DNA of 35,749 nt from Bacteroidales bacterium (GTDB taxonomy: Bacteria > Bacteroidota > Bacteroidia > Bacteroidales > Paludibacteraceae), in the NCBI GenBank assembly GCA_012518275.1, contig JAAYSS010000044.1:1-35749 (forward strand). Direction: 5' to 3'. Under the pieces are notes generated by a model, which was not told where the DNA came from, did no database searches, and worked only from the letters and a program-made list of their open reading frames with translations. Numbering within the stretch: the first letter of the stretch is position 1; each line of letters begins with the position of its first letter. A program made the translations under genes and the position numbers. Positions 16,958 to 26,243 of the stretch are shown here, one piece after another.

Positions 16958-18451
16958 TTATTTTACGAATTTATTAATTGCATCAACATAGGCTTCGAGT
17001 GATGCGGCTACAATATCGGTATTTGCACCGAAACCGTAGTACACACCGCCGTTATGCTCAACCTGCATATGCACTTTACCTACGTCATCGCTTCCACGGC
17101 TGATGGCTTGTATGGTAAATTCTTGCAAGGTCATATTGCGCTTGATAATTTGTTTCAGTGCCTTGATGGCGGCATCTACCGGACCATTTCCGCTGGCAGC
17201 TGCTTCAAATTTCTCGCCGGCAATCAAAAGTCCCACGCTTGCTACTGACTTTACGCCAATTCCTGATGTAACTTGCAGGTAATCAACTTTTATTCGTTGA
17301 TTTTCCGCACGTTCCATTCCGGCAAGCATCATCACATCGTCGTCGTTGATGTCTTTTTTCTTATCAGCTAATTTCAGGAATTTTTCGTAAATTTCATCCA
17401 ATTTTTCGTTATCTACTTCGATACCGAGTACATTCAAACGATGTTTCAGTGCTGCTCTGCCACTTCTTGCCGTAAGCAGAATGGAATTTTTGTTGATACC
17501 CACATCGGTCGGATTCATAATTTCGTAGCTTTCTCGGTTTTTCAATACACCATCTTGATGAATTCCGGATGAATGTGCAAAAGCATTTCGTCCTACCACT
17601 GCTTTATTGGGTTGTACGGGCATATTCATCAGACTAGAAACCAACCGGCTGGTCGGATAAATCTTTTGTGTGTTGATGTTTGTTTCAATGCCAATTCCGT
17701 TGTGGCATTTGAGAATCATTACGATTTCTTCCAACGATGTATTACCGGCTCTTTCACCGATGCCGTTGATAGTAACTTCCACTTGGCGTGCACCATTCAG
17801 GATTCCTGCCATCGTGTTTGCGGTAGCCATTCCAAGGTCGTTGTGGCAGTGGGTAGAAATCACAGCTTTGTGGATGTTTTTTACATTTTCATAAAGATAT
17901 TTAATTTTTTCGCCATATTGCCACGGCAAGCAGTAGCCCGTCGTGTCGGGGATATTAACTACAGTGGCGCCAGCTTTGATGACGGCTTCTACCACGCGGG
18001 CAAGATATTCGTTGTCGGTTCGACCGGCATCTTCGCAGTAAAACTCGACATCTTCTACGTATTTTTTTGCGTACTTGGTAGCCAAAACAGCACGTTCCAG
18101 GATATCTTCTTGAGTTGAATTAAATTTGTACTTGATATGTTGCTCCGATGTCCCGATTCCGGTGTGGATACGTTTCCGTTTCGCGTATTGAAGTGCTTCT
18201 GCTGCCGTGTCAATGTCTTTTTCTACACCGCGCGTAAGAGCGCAGATTGTGGGCCAAGTTACGGCTTTGGAAATTTCTACCACTGAATTGAAATCACCCG
18301 GACTTGAAATTGGAAATCCCGCTTCAATCACATCAACACCAAGTCCTTCCAATGCTTTGGCTACTTGAATTTTTTCAACGGTGTTGAGCTGACAACCGGG
18401 TACTTGTTCGCCGTCGCGCAGCGTAGTGTCAAAAATAAAAAGTTTTTCCAT
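16958..18451 (-). CDS. leuA: 2-isopropylmalate synthase
   Basis: A 497-residue enzyme condensing 2-oxoisovalerate and acetyl-CoA, the first committed step to leucine. The barrel starts [20 protein letters not shown] (metal and active-site Arg/Asp), followed by [50 protein letters not shown] (His-x-His metal ligands) and [14 protein letters not shown]. After the linker ([19 protein letters not shown]) comes the C-terminal LeuA dimer domain, about residues 385-497, where leucine normally binds as feedback inhibitor. It is the first enzyme gene of the operon. The leader peptide ORF and a hairpin lie immediately upstream, so expression is probably set by attenuation as well as feedback. Confidence 0.96.
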   Translation of the reverse strand: MEKLFIFDTTLRDGEQVPGCQLNTVEKIQVAKALEGLGVDVIEAGFPISSPGDFNSVVEISKAVTWPTICALTRGVEKDIDTAAEALQYAKRKRIHTGIGTSEQHIKYKFNSTQEDILERAVLATKYAKKYVEDVEFYCEDAGRTDNEYLARVVEAVIKAGATVVNIPDTTGYCLPWQYGEKIKYLYENVKNIHKAVISTHCHNDLGMATANTMAGILNGARQVEVTINGIGERAGNTSLEEIVMILKCHNGIGIETNINTQKIYPTSRLVSSLMNMPVQPNKAVVGRNAFAHSSGIHQDGVLKNRESYEIMNPTDVGINKNSILLTARSGRAALKHRLNVLGIEVDNEKLDEIYEKFLKLADKKKDINDDDVMMLAGMERAENQRIKVDYLQVTSGIGVKSVASVGLLIAGEKFEAAASGNGPVDAAIKALKQIIKRNMTLQEFTIQAISRGSDDVGKVHMQVEHNGGVYYGFGANTDIVAASLEAYVDAINKFVK

Positions 18452-18497
18452 ATCTTTTTACGATTAGTTACTTTTTAATTCGATAAAATTCTTTTTC

Positions 18498-18538
18498 AAA
18501 ATACAAAGCCTTTCTCTGGTGTGAGAAAGGCTTTGTAT
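18498..18538 (-). terminator. Putative attenuator hairpin upstream of leuA
   Basis: On the minus strand a perfect 16-bp stem (arms at 18538-18523 and 18516-18501) with a 6-base loop ends in a U-rich stretch (TTGTATTTTG). The GC core is AGCCTTTCTC / GAGAAAGGCT. It lies 30 bases after the leader-peptide stop and about 50 bases before the leuA ATG, where a terminator would cut off the whole operon. A possible competing pairing is TTTGGTAT (18567-18560), just after the leader stop, with ATACAAA (18538-18532) in the terminator's 5' arm (7 bp, one bulged G). A ribosome resting at the leader stop would mask it. Confidence 0.75.
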
Positions 18539-18568
18539 TTCATTTATCGATATATACACATACCAAAC

Positions 18569-18637
18569 TCACTTCGCCTTGATTTGCAAGAGAATAATAA
18601 TATCGAGTAAGATAATGTGTAAGTTGCTATTTGCCAT
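18569..18637 (-). CDS. leuL: Leu/Ile-rich leader peptide of the leucine operon
   Basis: A 22-codon ORF, ATG 18637 to TGA 18569, starting about 15 bases after the predicted transcription start. The core reads LHIILLDIIILLQI: five Leu codons (TTA, TTA, CTC, CTC, TTG) and six Ile codons (ATT, ATC, ATT, ATT, ATT, ATC), half of the peptide. It is followed after 30 bases by a strong hairpin and then leuA. This is the classical design of a ribosome-mediated attenuator: scarcity of charged tRNA-Leu or tRNA-Ile would stall the ribosome and prevent terminator formation. Sensing both amino acids suits an operon holding leuABCD and cimA. Too short for a database-style call; the evidence is position and composition. 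The symbol is by analogy. Confidence 0.8.
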   Translation of the reverse strand: MANSNLHIILLDIIILLQIKAK

Positions 18638-18657
18638 TGTTTACTTTTATTTCTTTG

Positions 18658-18688
18658 CAAAGATAGTGCGTATTTTTAAAATATCAAA
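18658..18688 (-). promoter_or_regulatory. Promoter of the leuACD-cimA-leuB operon
   Basis: On the minus strand TTTG (18688-18685), a 19-base spacer and TATCTTTG (18665-18658) give an excellent Bacteroidetes promoter. The predicted start is near 18652, shortly upstream of the leader-peptide ATG. The gene-free stretch 18452-18923 thus contains, right to left, the DUF937 promoter region, AT-rich sequence with a small palindrome at 18811-18825, this promoter, the leader ORF and the attenuator. Confidence 0.8.
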
Positions 18689-18856
18689 CAAAAATACAGG
18701 AAAAAGGTTTAATTTTATCACAAAATAATAGTTTTTATTGCAAAACACTCAAAAAAAATGCTATTTCAGTTATAAATCTTTCGTAATTGAAATTATTATT
18801 GTTCTCGAAAAATGAAATTTTCATTGGTTTGTGTTTTTATGAAAAATATTTTACAA

Positions 18857-18907
18857 TTTTACTAACTTATCCAAACTTATCTCGTATATTTGGATAATTT
18901 TACTAAC
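18857..18907. repeat. Direct repeat / inverted repeat structure around the DUF937 promoter
   Basis: TTTTACTAAC occurs at 18857-18866 and again at 18898-18907. Directly inside these copies lie inverted 9-base arms TTATCCAAA (18867-18875) and TTTGGATAA (18889-18897), separated by 13 bases. The right arm overlaps the -7 element. It may be an operator, or the scar of a very small insertion with a 10-bp target duplication. Confidence 0.7.
18885..18892 (+). promoter_or_regulatory. -7 element for the DUF937 gene
   Basis: TATATTTG fits TAnnTTTG and lies 31 bases before the ATG at 18924. No convincing TTG is seen at the usual distance. It sits within the inverted repeat described at 18857-18907, so a bound factor there would block or aid it. 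Confidence 0.5.
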
Positions 18908-18923
18908 TACTAAAAATTAAAAT

Positions 18924-19514
18924 ATGAATTTAACAGATTTATTGAGTAGCTCGATTGGGCAAACGATTGTAAAAAACGTTTCAGGGCAATTTGGTTTGGA
19001 TGAAAATCAAGCCTCTTCTGCTGTGAATGTAGCAATTCCTGTGATTTTAGCGGGATTAAATAAAAATGCTCAGACACCTGATGGTGCCGAAAGTTTGAAT
19101 AATGCATTGGAATCAAAACATGACGGCAGCTTGCTTGACAATATCGGTAGTGTTCTTGGTGGTGGCAATATTACCGATTTATTACAAGATGGTGGTGGCA
19201 TACTCGGTCATGTATTTGGCAACGATGTTCCGAAGGTGGAAAGTGGCGTGGCTCAAAAAACAGGTATCAGTTCCGATAAAATTGGTCCTATTATCAAGAT
19301 GCTTGCACCCGTTGTAATGGCATATTTAGGAAAAGAAAAAACTACGAACAATGTAAGTGCCGGTGGTCTTGGAGATTTACTCGGTACAATGCTTGGTGGG
19401 GGTGCATCCCAAAAACGTTCAAGGGGTGGCCTTTTGGATATGGTAACCGGCTTTTTGGATAAAGATAAAGACGGTAGTGCTATCGATGATATTCTTGATA
19501 TGCTGAAAAAGTAA
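18924..19514 (+). CDS. DUF937 (YidB-like) family protein
   Basis: A 196-residue, Gly-rich, leader-less protein. The N-terminus (MNLTDLLSSSIGQTIVKNVS, then a helical repeat with AIPVILAGLNKNAQTPDGAE) and the later KIGPIIKMLAPVVMAYLGK match the DUF937 pattern of paired helices followed by Gly-rich linkers (LGGGNITDLLQDGGGILGH and GGLGDLLGTMLGGG). The C-terminus has a short FLDKDKDGSAIDDILDMLKK tail, resembling an EF-hand/dockerin-like loop that occurs at the end of many such proteins; calcium binding is only a guess. Function of the family is not established. Single-gene unit with a convergent terminator and an unusual repeat structure at its promoter. Confidence 0.85.
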   Translation: MNLTDLLSSSIGQTIVKNVSGQFGLDENQASSAVNVAIPVILAGLNKNAQTPDGAESLNNALESKHDGSLLDNIGSVLGGGNITDLLQDGGGILGHVFGNDVPKVESGVAQKTGISSDKIGPIIKMLAPVVMAYLGKEKTTNNVSAGGLGDLLGTMLGGGASQKRSRGGLLDMVTGFLDKDKDGSAIDDILDMLKK

Positions 19515-19535
19515 ATTGAAAAACTCAAATAAAGT

Positions 19536-19573
19536 AAAAATCCCGAACTCTTTTATTAAAGTTCGGGATTTTT
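19536..19573. terminator. Bidirectional terminator between DUF937 gene and transporter gene
   Basis: AAAAATCCCGAACT at 19536-19549 pairs with AGTTCGGGATTTTT at 19560-19573 across a 10-base loop. It serves both the plus-strand gene ending at 19514 and the minus-strand transporter ending at 19614. Confidence 0.9.
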
Positions 19574-19613
19574 TATATTTATAGTAATTAATTTGTGGAG
19601 ATTAATACTTCAT

Positions 19614-21290
19614 TTACACAAATATTAAAATCAATAATTGTGCTGCAATAACTCTGAGAAACATAGTTAGGGGATAAACCGTAGAGTATGCTACTGCCGG
19701 TTCATCGGTGGTACCTACAGTATTTGCGTATGCTAATGCGGGTGGATCAGTAGTGCTTCCTGCCATTAACCCCATTAGTGTGAAATAGTTTATTTTTGCA
19801 AATTTTCTACCTATAAAGCCTATGATTAACAACGGAATCATTGTTATGCCGATGCCAACTCCAATCCAAAGCAATCCATTCCCGTTAAATACGGTTTCAA
19901 CAAATTGTCCGCCGGAGGCTAATCCCACACTTGCGAGAAAAAGTGTGATGCCTACTTCGCGTAACATTAAGTTGGCGCTCAGTGTAGTATATGTTATTAG
20001 TTTTAGTTTGTAACCAAAGCGTCCGATTAGTATGGCTACAATTAGTGGTCCGCCGGCCAATCCAAGTTTTACAGGCATCGGCATCCCCGGGAAGTAGAAC
20101 GGTATGCTTCCAAACAAGATTCCGAGGAAAATCCCCACAAAAATTGTAATTATTGGCGGCTCGTTTAATTTTTTCAGCATATTGCCAAGCAATTTTTCTA
20201 CCTTGTTAATCGCATCTAATTCTCCCACAACCATCACGCGATCTCCTACTTGAAGCACAAGATTCGCAGAACCAAGTAAATCGAATCCGGAACGATTTAT
20301 GCGGGTAACATTCACTCCATAAATGGTTCTAAGTTTTAAATCTCCAAGTGTTTTGCCGTTTATTTCACTACGTGTGATTACAATTCGTCTTGAAACAAGC
20401 TGTTTGTTAGACTCTTTCCAGTTTATTTCAGCTTTTTCACCCATAAAAGCAACGATAGGTTCCGCATCGATGGATGAAGCTACGGTGAGCAGAATATCAT
20501 CGATTTCTAAAGTGGTATCAGATTGTGGGATGAAAAATTCATCGTTTCGCATCATTCTGGAAATCACAAATTTGCGTCCAATCATTTGTTTGACTTCATG
20601 AAGTGTTTTACCGGTAATGGCTTTGTTGGTAAGTCTAATGGAGAGCCTTTCCGGTTGTTCTTGCTGTGACTCATCGTCTCTGGCAAGTTCCTTTGCTTCT
20701 TTTTCCAAATTAACTCTGAAGATAACGCGTACCAAAATAATTGAAGAGATAATGCCAACTACTGCAAGAGGGTAGGCAACGGCGTAACCAAGCGCAATTT
20801 GAGGAATTTCGGTTATTTGTCCCGCTTCGTGTACTTGGCGTAGTGCTTCCTGGGCAGCTCCCAGTCCGGGGGTGTTGGTTACCGCACCTGACATTACACC
20901 CACCAACATCGGCATACTAATTTTTCCACCAAGAATGTAATAAAATGCAATAGTAACTAAAACGCCGAGCAGGACGATGCCGGCTGCAAGTAGATTCAAG
21001 GTGATTCCACCTTTTTTGAACGAAGAGAAAAAACCGGGACCGACCTGTAATCCAATAGAATATATAAATAAAATGAGTCCAAAATCTTTAATGAAATCAG
21101 AGGTTTCAGGATTGACCGAAAATCCGAAATGTCCAACTAAAATTCCCATGAAGAGAACAAATGTTGCACCCAGCGAAACGCCAAAAAATTTAATTTTTCC
21201 TAACAGTAAGCCTGTGAAAATTACAAAAGAGTAGATGAGAATGATGTGAGCAATTCCATCTGTAAATAATAGCTCATTTAGCCAATCCAT
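19614..21290 (-). CDS. AspT/YidE/YbjL-family transporter with two TrkA-C domains
   Basis: A 558-residue inner-membrane protein. Two homologous membrane blocks (about residues 15-190 and 375-558) flank two cytoplasmic RCK/TrkA-C domains (about 205-285 and 290-370; the first contains [18 protein letters not shown], the second [15 protein letters not shown]). This duplicated-membrane-domain plan is that of the aspartate:alanine exchanger AspT and the E. coli YidE/YbjL proteins. Conserved Gly/Pro-rich loops are seen in each half ([17 protein letters not shown] and [15 protein letters not shown]), probably at the transport site. The substrate cannot be told; an amino acid or dicarboxylate antiport is a family-based guess. 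Own promoter upstream; divergent from hisB. Confidence 0.87.
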   Translation of the reverse strand: MDWLNELLFTDGIAHIILIYSFVIFTGLLLGKIKFFGVSLGATFVLFMGILVGHFGFSVNPETSDFIKDFGLILFIYSIGLQVGPGFFSSFKKGGITLNLLAAGIVLLGVLVTIAFYYILGGKISMPMLVGVMSGAVTNTPGLGAAQEALRQVHEAGQITEIPQIALGYAVAYPLAVVGIISSIILVRVIFRVNLEKEAKELARDDESQQEQPERLSIRLTNKAITGKTLHEVKQMIGRKFVISRMMRNDEFFIPQSDTTLEIDDILLTVASSIDAEPIVAFMGEKAEINWKESNKQLVSRRIVITRSEINGKTLGDLKLRTIYGVNVTRINRSGFDLLGSANLVLQVGDRVMVVGELDAINKVEKLLGNMLKKLNEPPIITIFVGIFLGILFGSIPFYFPGMPMPVKLGLAGGPLIVAILIGRFGYKLKLITYTTLSANLMLREVGITLFLASVGLASGGQFVETVFNGNGLLWIGVGIGITMIPLLIIGFIGRKFAKINYFTLMGLMAGSTTDPPALAYANTVGTTDEPAVAYSTVYPLTMFLRVIAAQLLILIFV

Positions 21291-21353
21291 GATTTTTTAA
21301 TATTCTGATAATAAGATGAATATGAATTTTTGGAGCTTTTTCCAAATAAAGTG

Positions 21354-21384
21354 CAAAGGTACGATATTTATTTCATTTAATCAA
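21354..21384 (-). promoter_or_regulatory. Promoter of the AspT/YidE-type transporter gene
   Basis: On the minus strand TTG (21384-21382), a 20-base spacer and TACCTTTG (21361-21354) match the Bacteroidetes promoter. The predicted start is about 60 bases before the ATG at 21290. Confidence 0.65.
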
Positions 21385-21453
21385 GTTAGGATTAAAATGC
21401 GTTGTTTTGCCGTAAATCTGTGTGAAATGCGCAATATCTCTAAAGGATTTTTG

Positions 21454-21461
21454 TATCTTTG
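21454..21461 (+). promoter_or_regulatory. -7 element for the hisB run
   Basis: TATCTTTG lies 60 bases before the hisB ATG at 21522. The expected TTG is not clear. No His-codon-rich leader ORF or strong hairpin is seen between it and hisB, in contrast to the leucine operon. Confidence 0.55.
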
Positions 21462-21521
21462 TCTTTTGTTAAAAAAATAGTGATTAACGTAAAATTGCCC
21501 AACAAAACACTTTAATTTAAT

Positions 21522-22652
21522 ATGTCTCAAAAACCTAAAAGAGTGCTGTTTATGGATCGTGATGGGACGATAATTGTAGAACCGCCTGTAACTTACCAGG
21601 TTGACACGCTCGAACAGCTCGAATTTCTTCCTTCCGTTCTTCGCAACTTGCATTTCATCAGGCATAAACTTGATTTTGAGTGGGCGCTGGTAACGAACCA
21701 AGATGGACTTGGAACGCCGGTGTATCCGCAGAAAAATTTCGATAATGTTCAGCGCAAAATGATGCAAACATTGTCCAATGAAGGTATTTATTTTGATAAA
21801 ATATTTATCGATACATCTTTTCCGGAAGATAAATTGCCCACCCGCAAACCGGGAATTGGAATGCTAAAAGGTTTTTTCACTGAAGAATACGATTTGCCTA
21901 ATTCATTTGTAATTGGTGATAGGCTTACTGATGTTGAGCTTGCGAAAAATTTAGGTTGCAAGGCAATATTAATTAGCGCCGATGAGACGATATTTGAAGA
22001 AACTGATTTGGCTAAATTTTGTGTTTTGCAGACAACCGATTGGAACAGAATTACTGATTTTCTGTTTGCCGGTCAGCGCACCGCGAAGGTTGAGAGAAAA
22101 ACGAACGAAACCGATATTTTGGTTGAAATTGACTTGGACGGAAGTGGGAAAACCGATATTTCTACCGGTTTGAAGTTTTTTGACCATATGCTGGAGCAAA
22201 TAGGCAAGCATTCCGGTACAGACTTGAAAATTAACGTTAAAGGAGACTTGGAAGTGGACGAGCATCATACCATTGAAGATACGGCTATTGCATTGGGTGA
22301 AGCACTTTTGAGTGCTTTGGGTGATAAGCGGGGCATTGAGCGTTACGGGTTTACACTGCCGATGGACGATTGCCTATGTTCCGTGGTGCTTGACTTTGGT
22401 GGCAGACCGTGGCTGGTTTATGATGCGGAATTTAAGCGAGAATATGTGGGTGATATGCCTACTGAAATGGTGATGCACTTCTTCAAGTCGTTGAGTGATT
22501 CCGCACGTATAAATTTGAATATCAAAGCTGAAGGTGATAATGAGCACCATAAGTTAGAAGGAATTTTTAAGGCGCTCGCCAAATCAATAAAAATGGCAAT
22601 AAAAAGAGATATTTATAATTATCAACTACCAAGCACGAAAGGAAAGCTGTAA
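21522..22652 (+). CDS. hisB: Bifunctional histidinol-phosphatase / imidazoleglycerol-phosphate dehydratase
   Basis: A 376-residue two-domain histidine biosynthesis enzyme. Residues about 1-165 are a HAD-type phosphatase with the nucleophile motif [14 protein letters not shown] and the late motif [17 protein letters not shown]; this part hydrolyses histidinol phosphate. Residues about 185-376 are the dehydratase, with [17 protein letters not shown], the [17 protein letters not shown] metal motif and the second [17 protein letters not shown] metal motif (His pairs for manganese). Length equals that of other fused HisB proteins. Its neighbours are not his genes; hisIE is 5 kb away on the other strand and the remaining his genes are outside the window, so the pathway is scattered. 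Confidence 0.96.
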   Translation: MSQKPKRVLFMDRDGTIIVEPPVTYQVDTLEQLEFLPSVLRNLHFIRHKLDFEWALVTNQDGLGTPVYPQKNFDNVQRKMMQTLSNEGIYFDKIFIDTSFPEDKLPTRKPGIGMLKGFFTEEYDLPNSFVIGDRLTDVELAKNLGCKAILISADETIFEETDLAKFCVLQTTDWNRITDFLFAGQRTAKVERKTNETDILVEIDLDGSGKTDISTGLKFFDHMLEQIGKHSGTDLKINVKGDLEVDEHHTIEDTAIALGEALLSALGDKRGIERYGFTLPMDDCLCSVVLDFGGRPWLVYDAEFKREYVGDMPTEMVMHFFKSLSDSARINLNIKAEGDNEHHKLEGIFKALAKSIKMAIKRDIYNYQLPSTKGKL

Positions 22653-22676
22653 TATAACTTATTGTTTATTAGGGAA

Positions 22677-24269
22677 ATGCAAAGTATTCGACATCTTTTT
22701 ACAATACTACTTCTCGCAGCGTTTTTTCATTGTTTTTCGCAGGAAAAACCAGCCGACCCGCCGCGTCTTGTGATAGGAATTAAGATTGACGGGTTGCAGG
22801 CTAACCACTTGCACAGGATATGGCGATATTTTACCCCGGATGGGTTTAGAAAAATAGCAGCAGAAAGTGCTGTTGCCGAAAAAATGCATCACAACATTGT
22901 TTCTGCGGGAAATTCTTCGGATGCTGCCACTTTTATAACCGGTACTTACCCGTTTTTTCACGGTGTATGTGGCGATAATTATTACAGCCGTTTTGATAAT
23001 CAGGTGCTTTCTGTTTTACATGATAAAAATCAAGCCGGAATTGGTACCAAAGAAAAGATTTCAGCCCACCGTTTGCTTGCTTCCACGATTTCCGATGAAT
23101 TAATTCTAAGTAATCCACTTTCACAAGTGCATTGCGTGGCAATAGAGCCGGAAGATGCTGTGATGCTCGGCGGGCATAACGCGACTTCTGTAACGTGGAT
23201 TGATGATGTGGCAAATAGATGGGTAACAACAACTTACTACTCAAAAGGACTTTCTCGATGGGCAGATTTGATGAATGTGGACGGCTCATTTAAGCGGATA
23301 ATTTCCGAACGATGGGTTCCTTCGGCAGCTGTTTCAACTTTTATAAATCCTACTGCAAAAGGTTCACGAACAATCCCTTTCAGCTACAATCCGACCAGTC
23401 GTAGAAAAGGCTACTCCGTGAAAAACATGATTCGAAATACACCTGCTGCCAATTCGCTTGTCACAGAGCTTGGCAGAACTATTTTTGAAAAAGAAAGGCT
23501 CGGCACGGACAAAAATACGGATTTGTTGTTGCTACAATATACTGTGAAAATTCCGAATCAGGTCGGTTCTTCGCTTGCCACGGCAGAGCAGGAAGATATG
23601 TACATTCGCTTGGACAGAGACATTCAGTCGCTTCTTTCTTTCGCTTCGTCAAAAATCGGTGCAGAAAACTTATTGGTGTTTGTGGTGGGTAGCGGAACCG
23701 ATTTTCATTCACCTATCGAACTTGGGAAAAATCAAATTCCGGCAGGATTTTTCAATGCCGATAGGGCGTTGGCGCTTCTAAATACCTATTTGATGGCGAT
23801 TTATGGACAAGAAAAGTGGGTTACAGGATATTACGGGAAAAATGTCTTTTTGAATAGAAAGAAAATAGAAGATAAAAAGTTAAATTTGAGTGAATTTCAT
23901 GCGAGAATAACTGAATTTATGATAGAATTTGAAGGTGTGCAGGCAGCTTATTCTGCTTCTAATATCATAAATTATGCAGGTGAAACAAACGATATGTACT
24001 CAAAATTCAGAAATTCTTTTCATAAAAATACTTCGGGCGATATCGTGCTGACGCTGATGCCGGGCTGGGTTGAAGTGGATAACGACGGCAGGGTAGTAGG
24101 AGAAGCCAACAGTCCGCAAAGTTTTGTACCGTTTTATGTGATGGGGAAAGGGATAAAACCGCAGCAAATTTTGAATGCAAACACCATAGACATTGCGCCA
24201 ACCCTTGCTTATCTGATGGGAATCCCCGAGCCCAATGCGTCGATTGGCAAAGTGCTGTATGTTAAATAG
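22677..24269 (+). CDS. Alkaline-phosphatase-superfamily exported protein, apparently lacking most metal ligands
   Basis: I start at ATG 22677 (530 residues); a TTG at 22662 is less likely. MQSIRHLFTILLLAAFFHCF then S|Q is a signal peptide, so the product is exported. The fold resembles PafA/NPP-type alkaline phosphatases: LVIGIKIDGL (D38), a nucleophile-region AATFITGTYPFFHGVCGDN with T85, RLDRDIQSLLSF, and the C-terminal IDIAPTLAYLMGIPEPN. But where relatives have D..VGH, DHG and the later His, this protein has NQVGS (294-298), GSGTD (338-342) and NSPQSFVP. With most metal ligands gone it may be a non-catalytic relative. The alignment is by eye from memory of the family. It follows hisB by 24 bases, so is probably co-transcribed. 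Confidence 0.75.
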   Translation: MQSIRHLFTILLLAAFFHCFSQEKPADPPRLVIGIKIDGLQANHLHRIWRYFTPDGFRKIAAESAVAEKMHHNIVSAGNSSDAATFITGTYPFFHGVCGDNYYSRFDNQVLSVLHDKNQAGIGTKEKISAHRLLASTISDELILSNPLSQVHCVAIEPEDAVMLGGHNATSVTWIDDVANRWVTTTYYSKGLSRWADLMNVDGSFKRIISERWVPSAAVSTFINPTAKGSRTIPFSYNPTSRRKGYSVKNMIRNTPAANSLVTELGRTIFEKERLGTDKNTDLLLLQYTVKIPNQVGSSLATAEQEDMYIRLDRDIQSLLSFASSKIGAENLLVFVVGSGTDFHSPIELGKNQIPAGFFNADRALALLNTYLMAIYGQEKWVTGYYGKNVFLNRKKIEDKKLNLSEFHARITEFMIEFEGVQAAYSASNIINYAGETNDMYSKFRNSFHKNTSGDIVLTLMPGWVEVDNDGRVVGEANSPQSFVPFYVMGKGIKPQQILNANTIDIAPTLAYLMGIPEPNASIGKVLYVK

Positions 24270-24329
24270 TTCTCTGAAAATAGTTGACGTTATAGCATAC
24301 CTTGAATAACATAATAAATTTTCAATAAA

Positions 24330-25502
24330 ATGAAATACGATTTTGACAAAATAATTGACAGACACAATACGGGCGCTGTTAAAATTGAAAAGTGTAAAGA
24401 TTTATTCGGAACGGAAGATGTATTGCCGCTTTGGGTTGCTGATATGGATTTTGCTACGCCGGACTTTATCCTTGATGCTATTAAAAACAGGCTTGAGCAC
24501 CCCATTTTGGGTTATTCCGTTGCGTGCGAAGATTACTTTCAGAGCGTGCTTAAATGGATAAATAATCTACACGGGTGTAAAATTGAGCGCGAATGGCTTG
24601 GTTTTTTGCCGGGTATAGTTCCCGGATTAGCGTTTGCCGTCAATGCTTTTTCGCAACCAAATGATGAAGTGATTGTGCAACCGCCTGTTTATCCGCCATT
24701 TATCAACGTGCCCAACAAGAACAACCGCCAAGTGGTTTTCAATCCGTTGAAAGAAGTAAACGGGCAGTTTGAAATGGATTTGGAAGATTTGGAGCGCAAA
24801 ATTACTGGAAGGACGCGCTTGCTGTTGCTTTGCAATCCGCAAAATCCGGGCGGCAGGGTGTGGGATGCCGAGACCTTGAAAAAACTTGCCGCAATTTGCT
24901 ACAAGCACGGTATACTCGTTATTTCCGACGAAATACATTCAGACATGGCGCTGAATGACAATAAGCACATTCCGTTTGGAACGGTTTCTGAGCAGGCGCA
25001 ACAAAACAGCATAACCTATATGGCACCGAGCAAAACGTTTAACATGGCCGGATTGATTAGTTCGAGCTACATTATCCCGAATCCTGAAATTCGGAAAAAA
25101 TTCCAAGACTTTTTGGAAAACTCAGAACTTGCCAACGGTAATATCTTTGCCTATATTGCCTGTAAAGCGGCTTACGAGAATGGCGCAGAATGGCGCAAGC
25201 AGATGCTGAAATACGTGGAAGGCAATTTGAAGTATGTCGTTGATTTTTTAGCGAAAAATGTGCCGCAAATTAAACCGATGATTCCACAGGCATCTTTTCT
25301 GGTGTGGTTGGATTGTTCTGAAATGAGCATGACCACCAATCAGTTACAAGATTTTATGGTAAAAAAAGCTCAGTTAGGATTGAACAAAGGAACCAGCTAC
25401 GGTCCGGGCGGCGAAAATCATTTAAGGCTAAATATCGGATGTCCGCGCAGTGTGCTGGTGCAAGCTATGGAACAACTTAAAAAAGCCATTGATACATTGT
25501 AA
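24330..25502 (+). CDS. MalY/PatB-type PLP-dependent enzyme (putative C-S beta-lyase/aminotransferase)
   Basis: A 390-residue fold-type I PLP enzyme. Seen in order: the N-terminal [16 protein letters not shown], a MalY/PatB hallmark; [14 protein letters not shown]; the cofactor segment with [25 protein letters not shown] (Asp and His stacking on PLP); the Schiff-base Lys in [11 protein letters not shown]; and the carboxylate-binding Arg in [15 protein letters not shown]. Members cleave cystathionine or related thioethers to homocysteine, pyruvate and ammonia; some act as aminotransferases, so the substrate is uncertain. It is the third gene of the hisB run (60 bases after the phosphatase-like gene) and 11 bases before ung. 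Confidence 0.9.
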   Translation: MKYDFDKIIDRHNTGAVKIEKCKDLFGTEDVLPLWVADMDFATPDFILDAIKNRLEHPILGYSVACEDYFQSVLKWINNLHGCKIEREWLGFLPGIVPGLAFAVNAFSQPNDEVIVQPPVYPPFINVPNKNNRQVVFNPLKEVNGQFEMDLEDLERKITGRTRLLLLCNPQNPGGRVWDAETLKKLAAICYKHGILVISDEIHSDMALNDNKHIPFGTVSEQAQQNSITYMAPSKTFNMAGLISSSYIIPNPEIRKKFQDFLENSELANGNIFAYIACKAAYENGAEWRKQMLKYVEGNLKYVVDFLAKNVPQIKPMIPQASFLVWLDCSEMSMTTNQLQDFMVKKAQLGLNKGTSYGPGGENHLRLNIGCPRSVLVQAMEQLKKAIDTL

Positions 25503-25513
25503 ATAAAATAGTT

Positions 25514-26176
25514 ATGGATGTAAGAATAGAAGAAAGCTGGAAAAAGCGTTTACAAACAGAATTTGACAAACCATATTTCAAAGAATTGACCGATTTTGTC
25601 AGGAATGAATATCGGACAAAACGGATTTTTCCACCCGCAAAGCTGATATTCAATGCATTTGATTCTTGCCCTTTTGATGATGTGAAAGTTGTAATTTTGG
25701 GTCAAGACCCGTACCACGGAATGGGGCAGGCTCACGGATTGTGTTTTTCGGTAAACGACGGCGTAGAAATACCGCCTTCACTCGTTAATATATTTAAGGA
25801 AATAAATCGCAGTTTGGGAAAACCAATTCCCACAAGTGGAAATTTAACGAGGTGGGCGGAACAGGGTGTTTTATTGCTCAATGCGACTCTTACGGTCAGA
25901 GCGCATCAGGCAGGCTCTCATCAAGGAAAAGGGTGGGAAACTTTTACCGATGCTGCCATTAAAATCCTTGCTGAGGAGAAAGTTAATTTGGTATTTATTT
26001 TGTGGGGGAACTATGCGCAGCGGAAGGGGGCATTTATTGATTCTTCAAAACATTTGGTATTGAAATCGGTTCACCCTTCGCCGCTATCAGCTTTCAGAGG
26101 CTTTATAGGCAACAATCATTTTGTGCTGGCCAATGAGTATTTGCGTAGTCACGGGATAAAAGAAATTGATTGGTAA
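25514..26176 (+). CDS. ung: Uracil-DNA glycosylase (family 1)
   Basis: A 220-residue base-excision repair enzyme that removes uracil from DNA. The water-activating loop is [20 protein letters not shown] (about residues 58-77, Asp within GQDPYHG), followed by the [11 protein letters not shown] proline-rich loop, the uracil-recognition [11 protein letters not shown] (Asn), and the leucine loop [17 protein letters not shown] near 186-202 with the catalytic His. The length and motif order are those of the standard Ung family. It sits 11 bases after the PLP-enzyme gene. Confidence 0.97.
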   Translation: MDVRIEESWKKRLQTEFDKPYFKELTDFVRNEYRTKRIFPPAKLIFNAFDSCPFDDVKVVILGQDPYHGMGQAHGLCFSVNDGVEIPPSLVNIFKEINRSLGKPIPTSGNLTRWAEQGVLLLNATLTVRAHQAGSHQGKGWETFTDAAIKILAEEKVNLVFILWGNYAQRKGAFIDSSKHLVLKSVHPSPLSAFRGFIGNNHFVLANEYLRSHGIKEIDW

Positions 26177-26243
26177 GCAGCTGAAATATAGACTTTATGT
26201 GATCTTAGAAAACAAGTAACTAACAATAAACCAAAAAACTACA

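Noticed and set aside
18811-18825. AATGAAA-T-TTTCATT palindrome
   Set aside because: Short and AT-only in an AT-rich stretch, with no gene or promoter element placed on it; chance is a sufficient explanation.
21381-21767. Minus-strand 128-codon frame across the hisB start
   Set aside because: It is antisense to hisB, starts and ends without any family similarity, and overlaps the hisB promoter.
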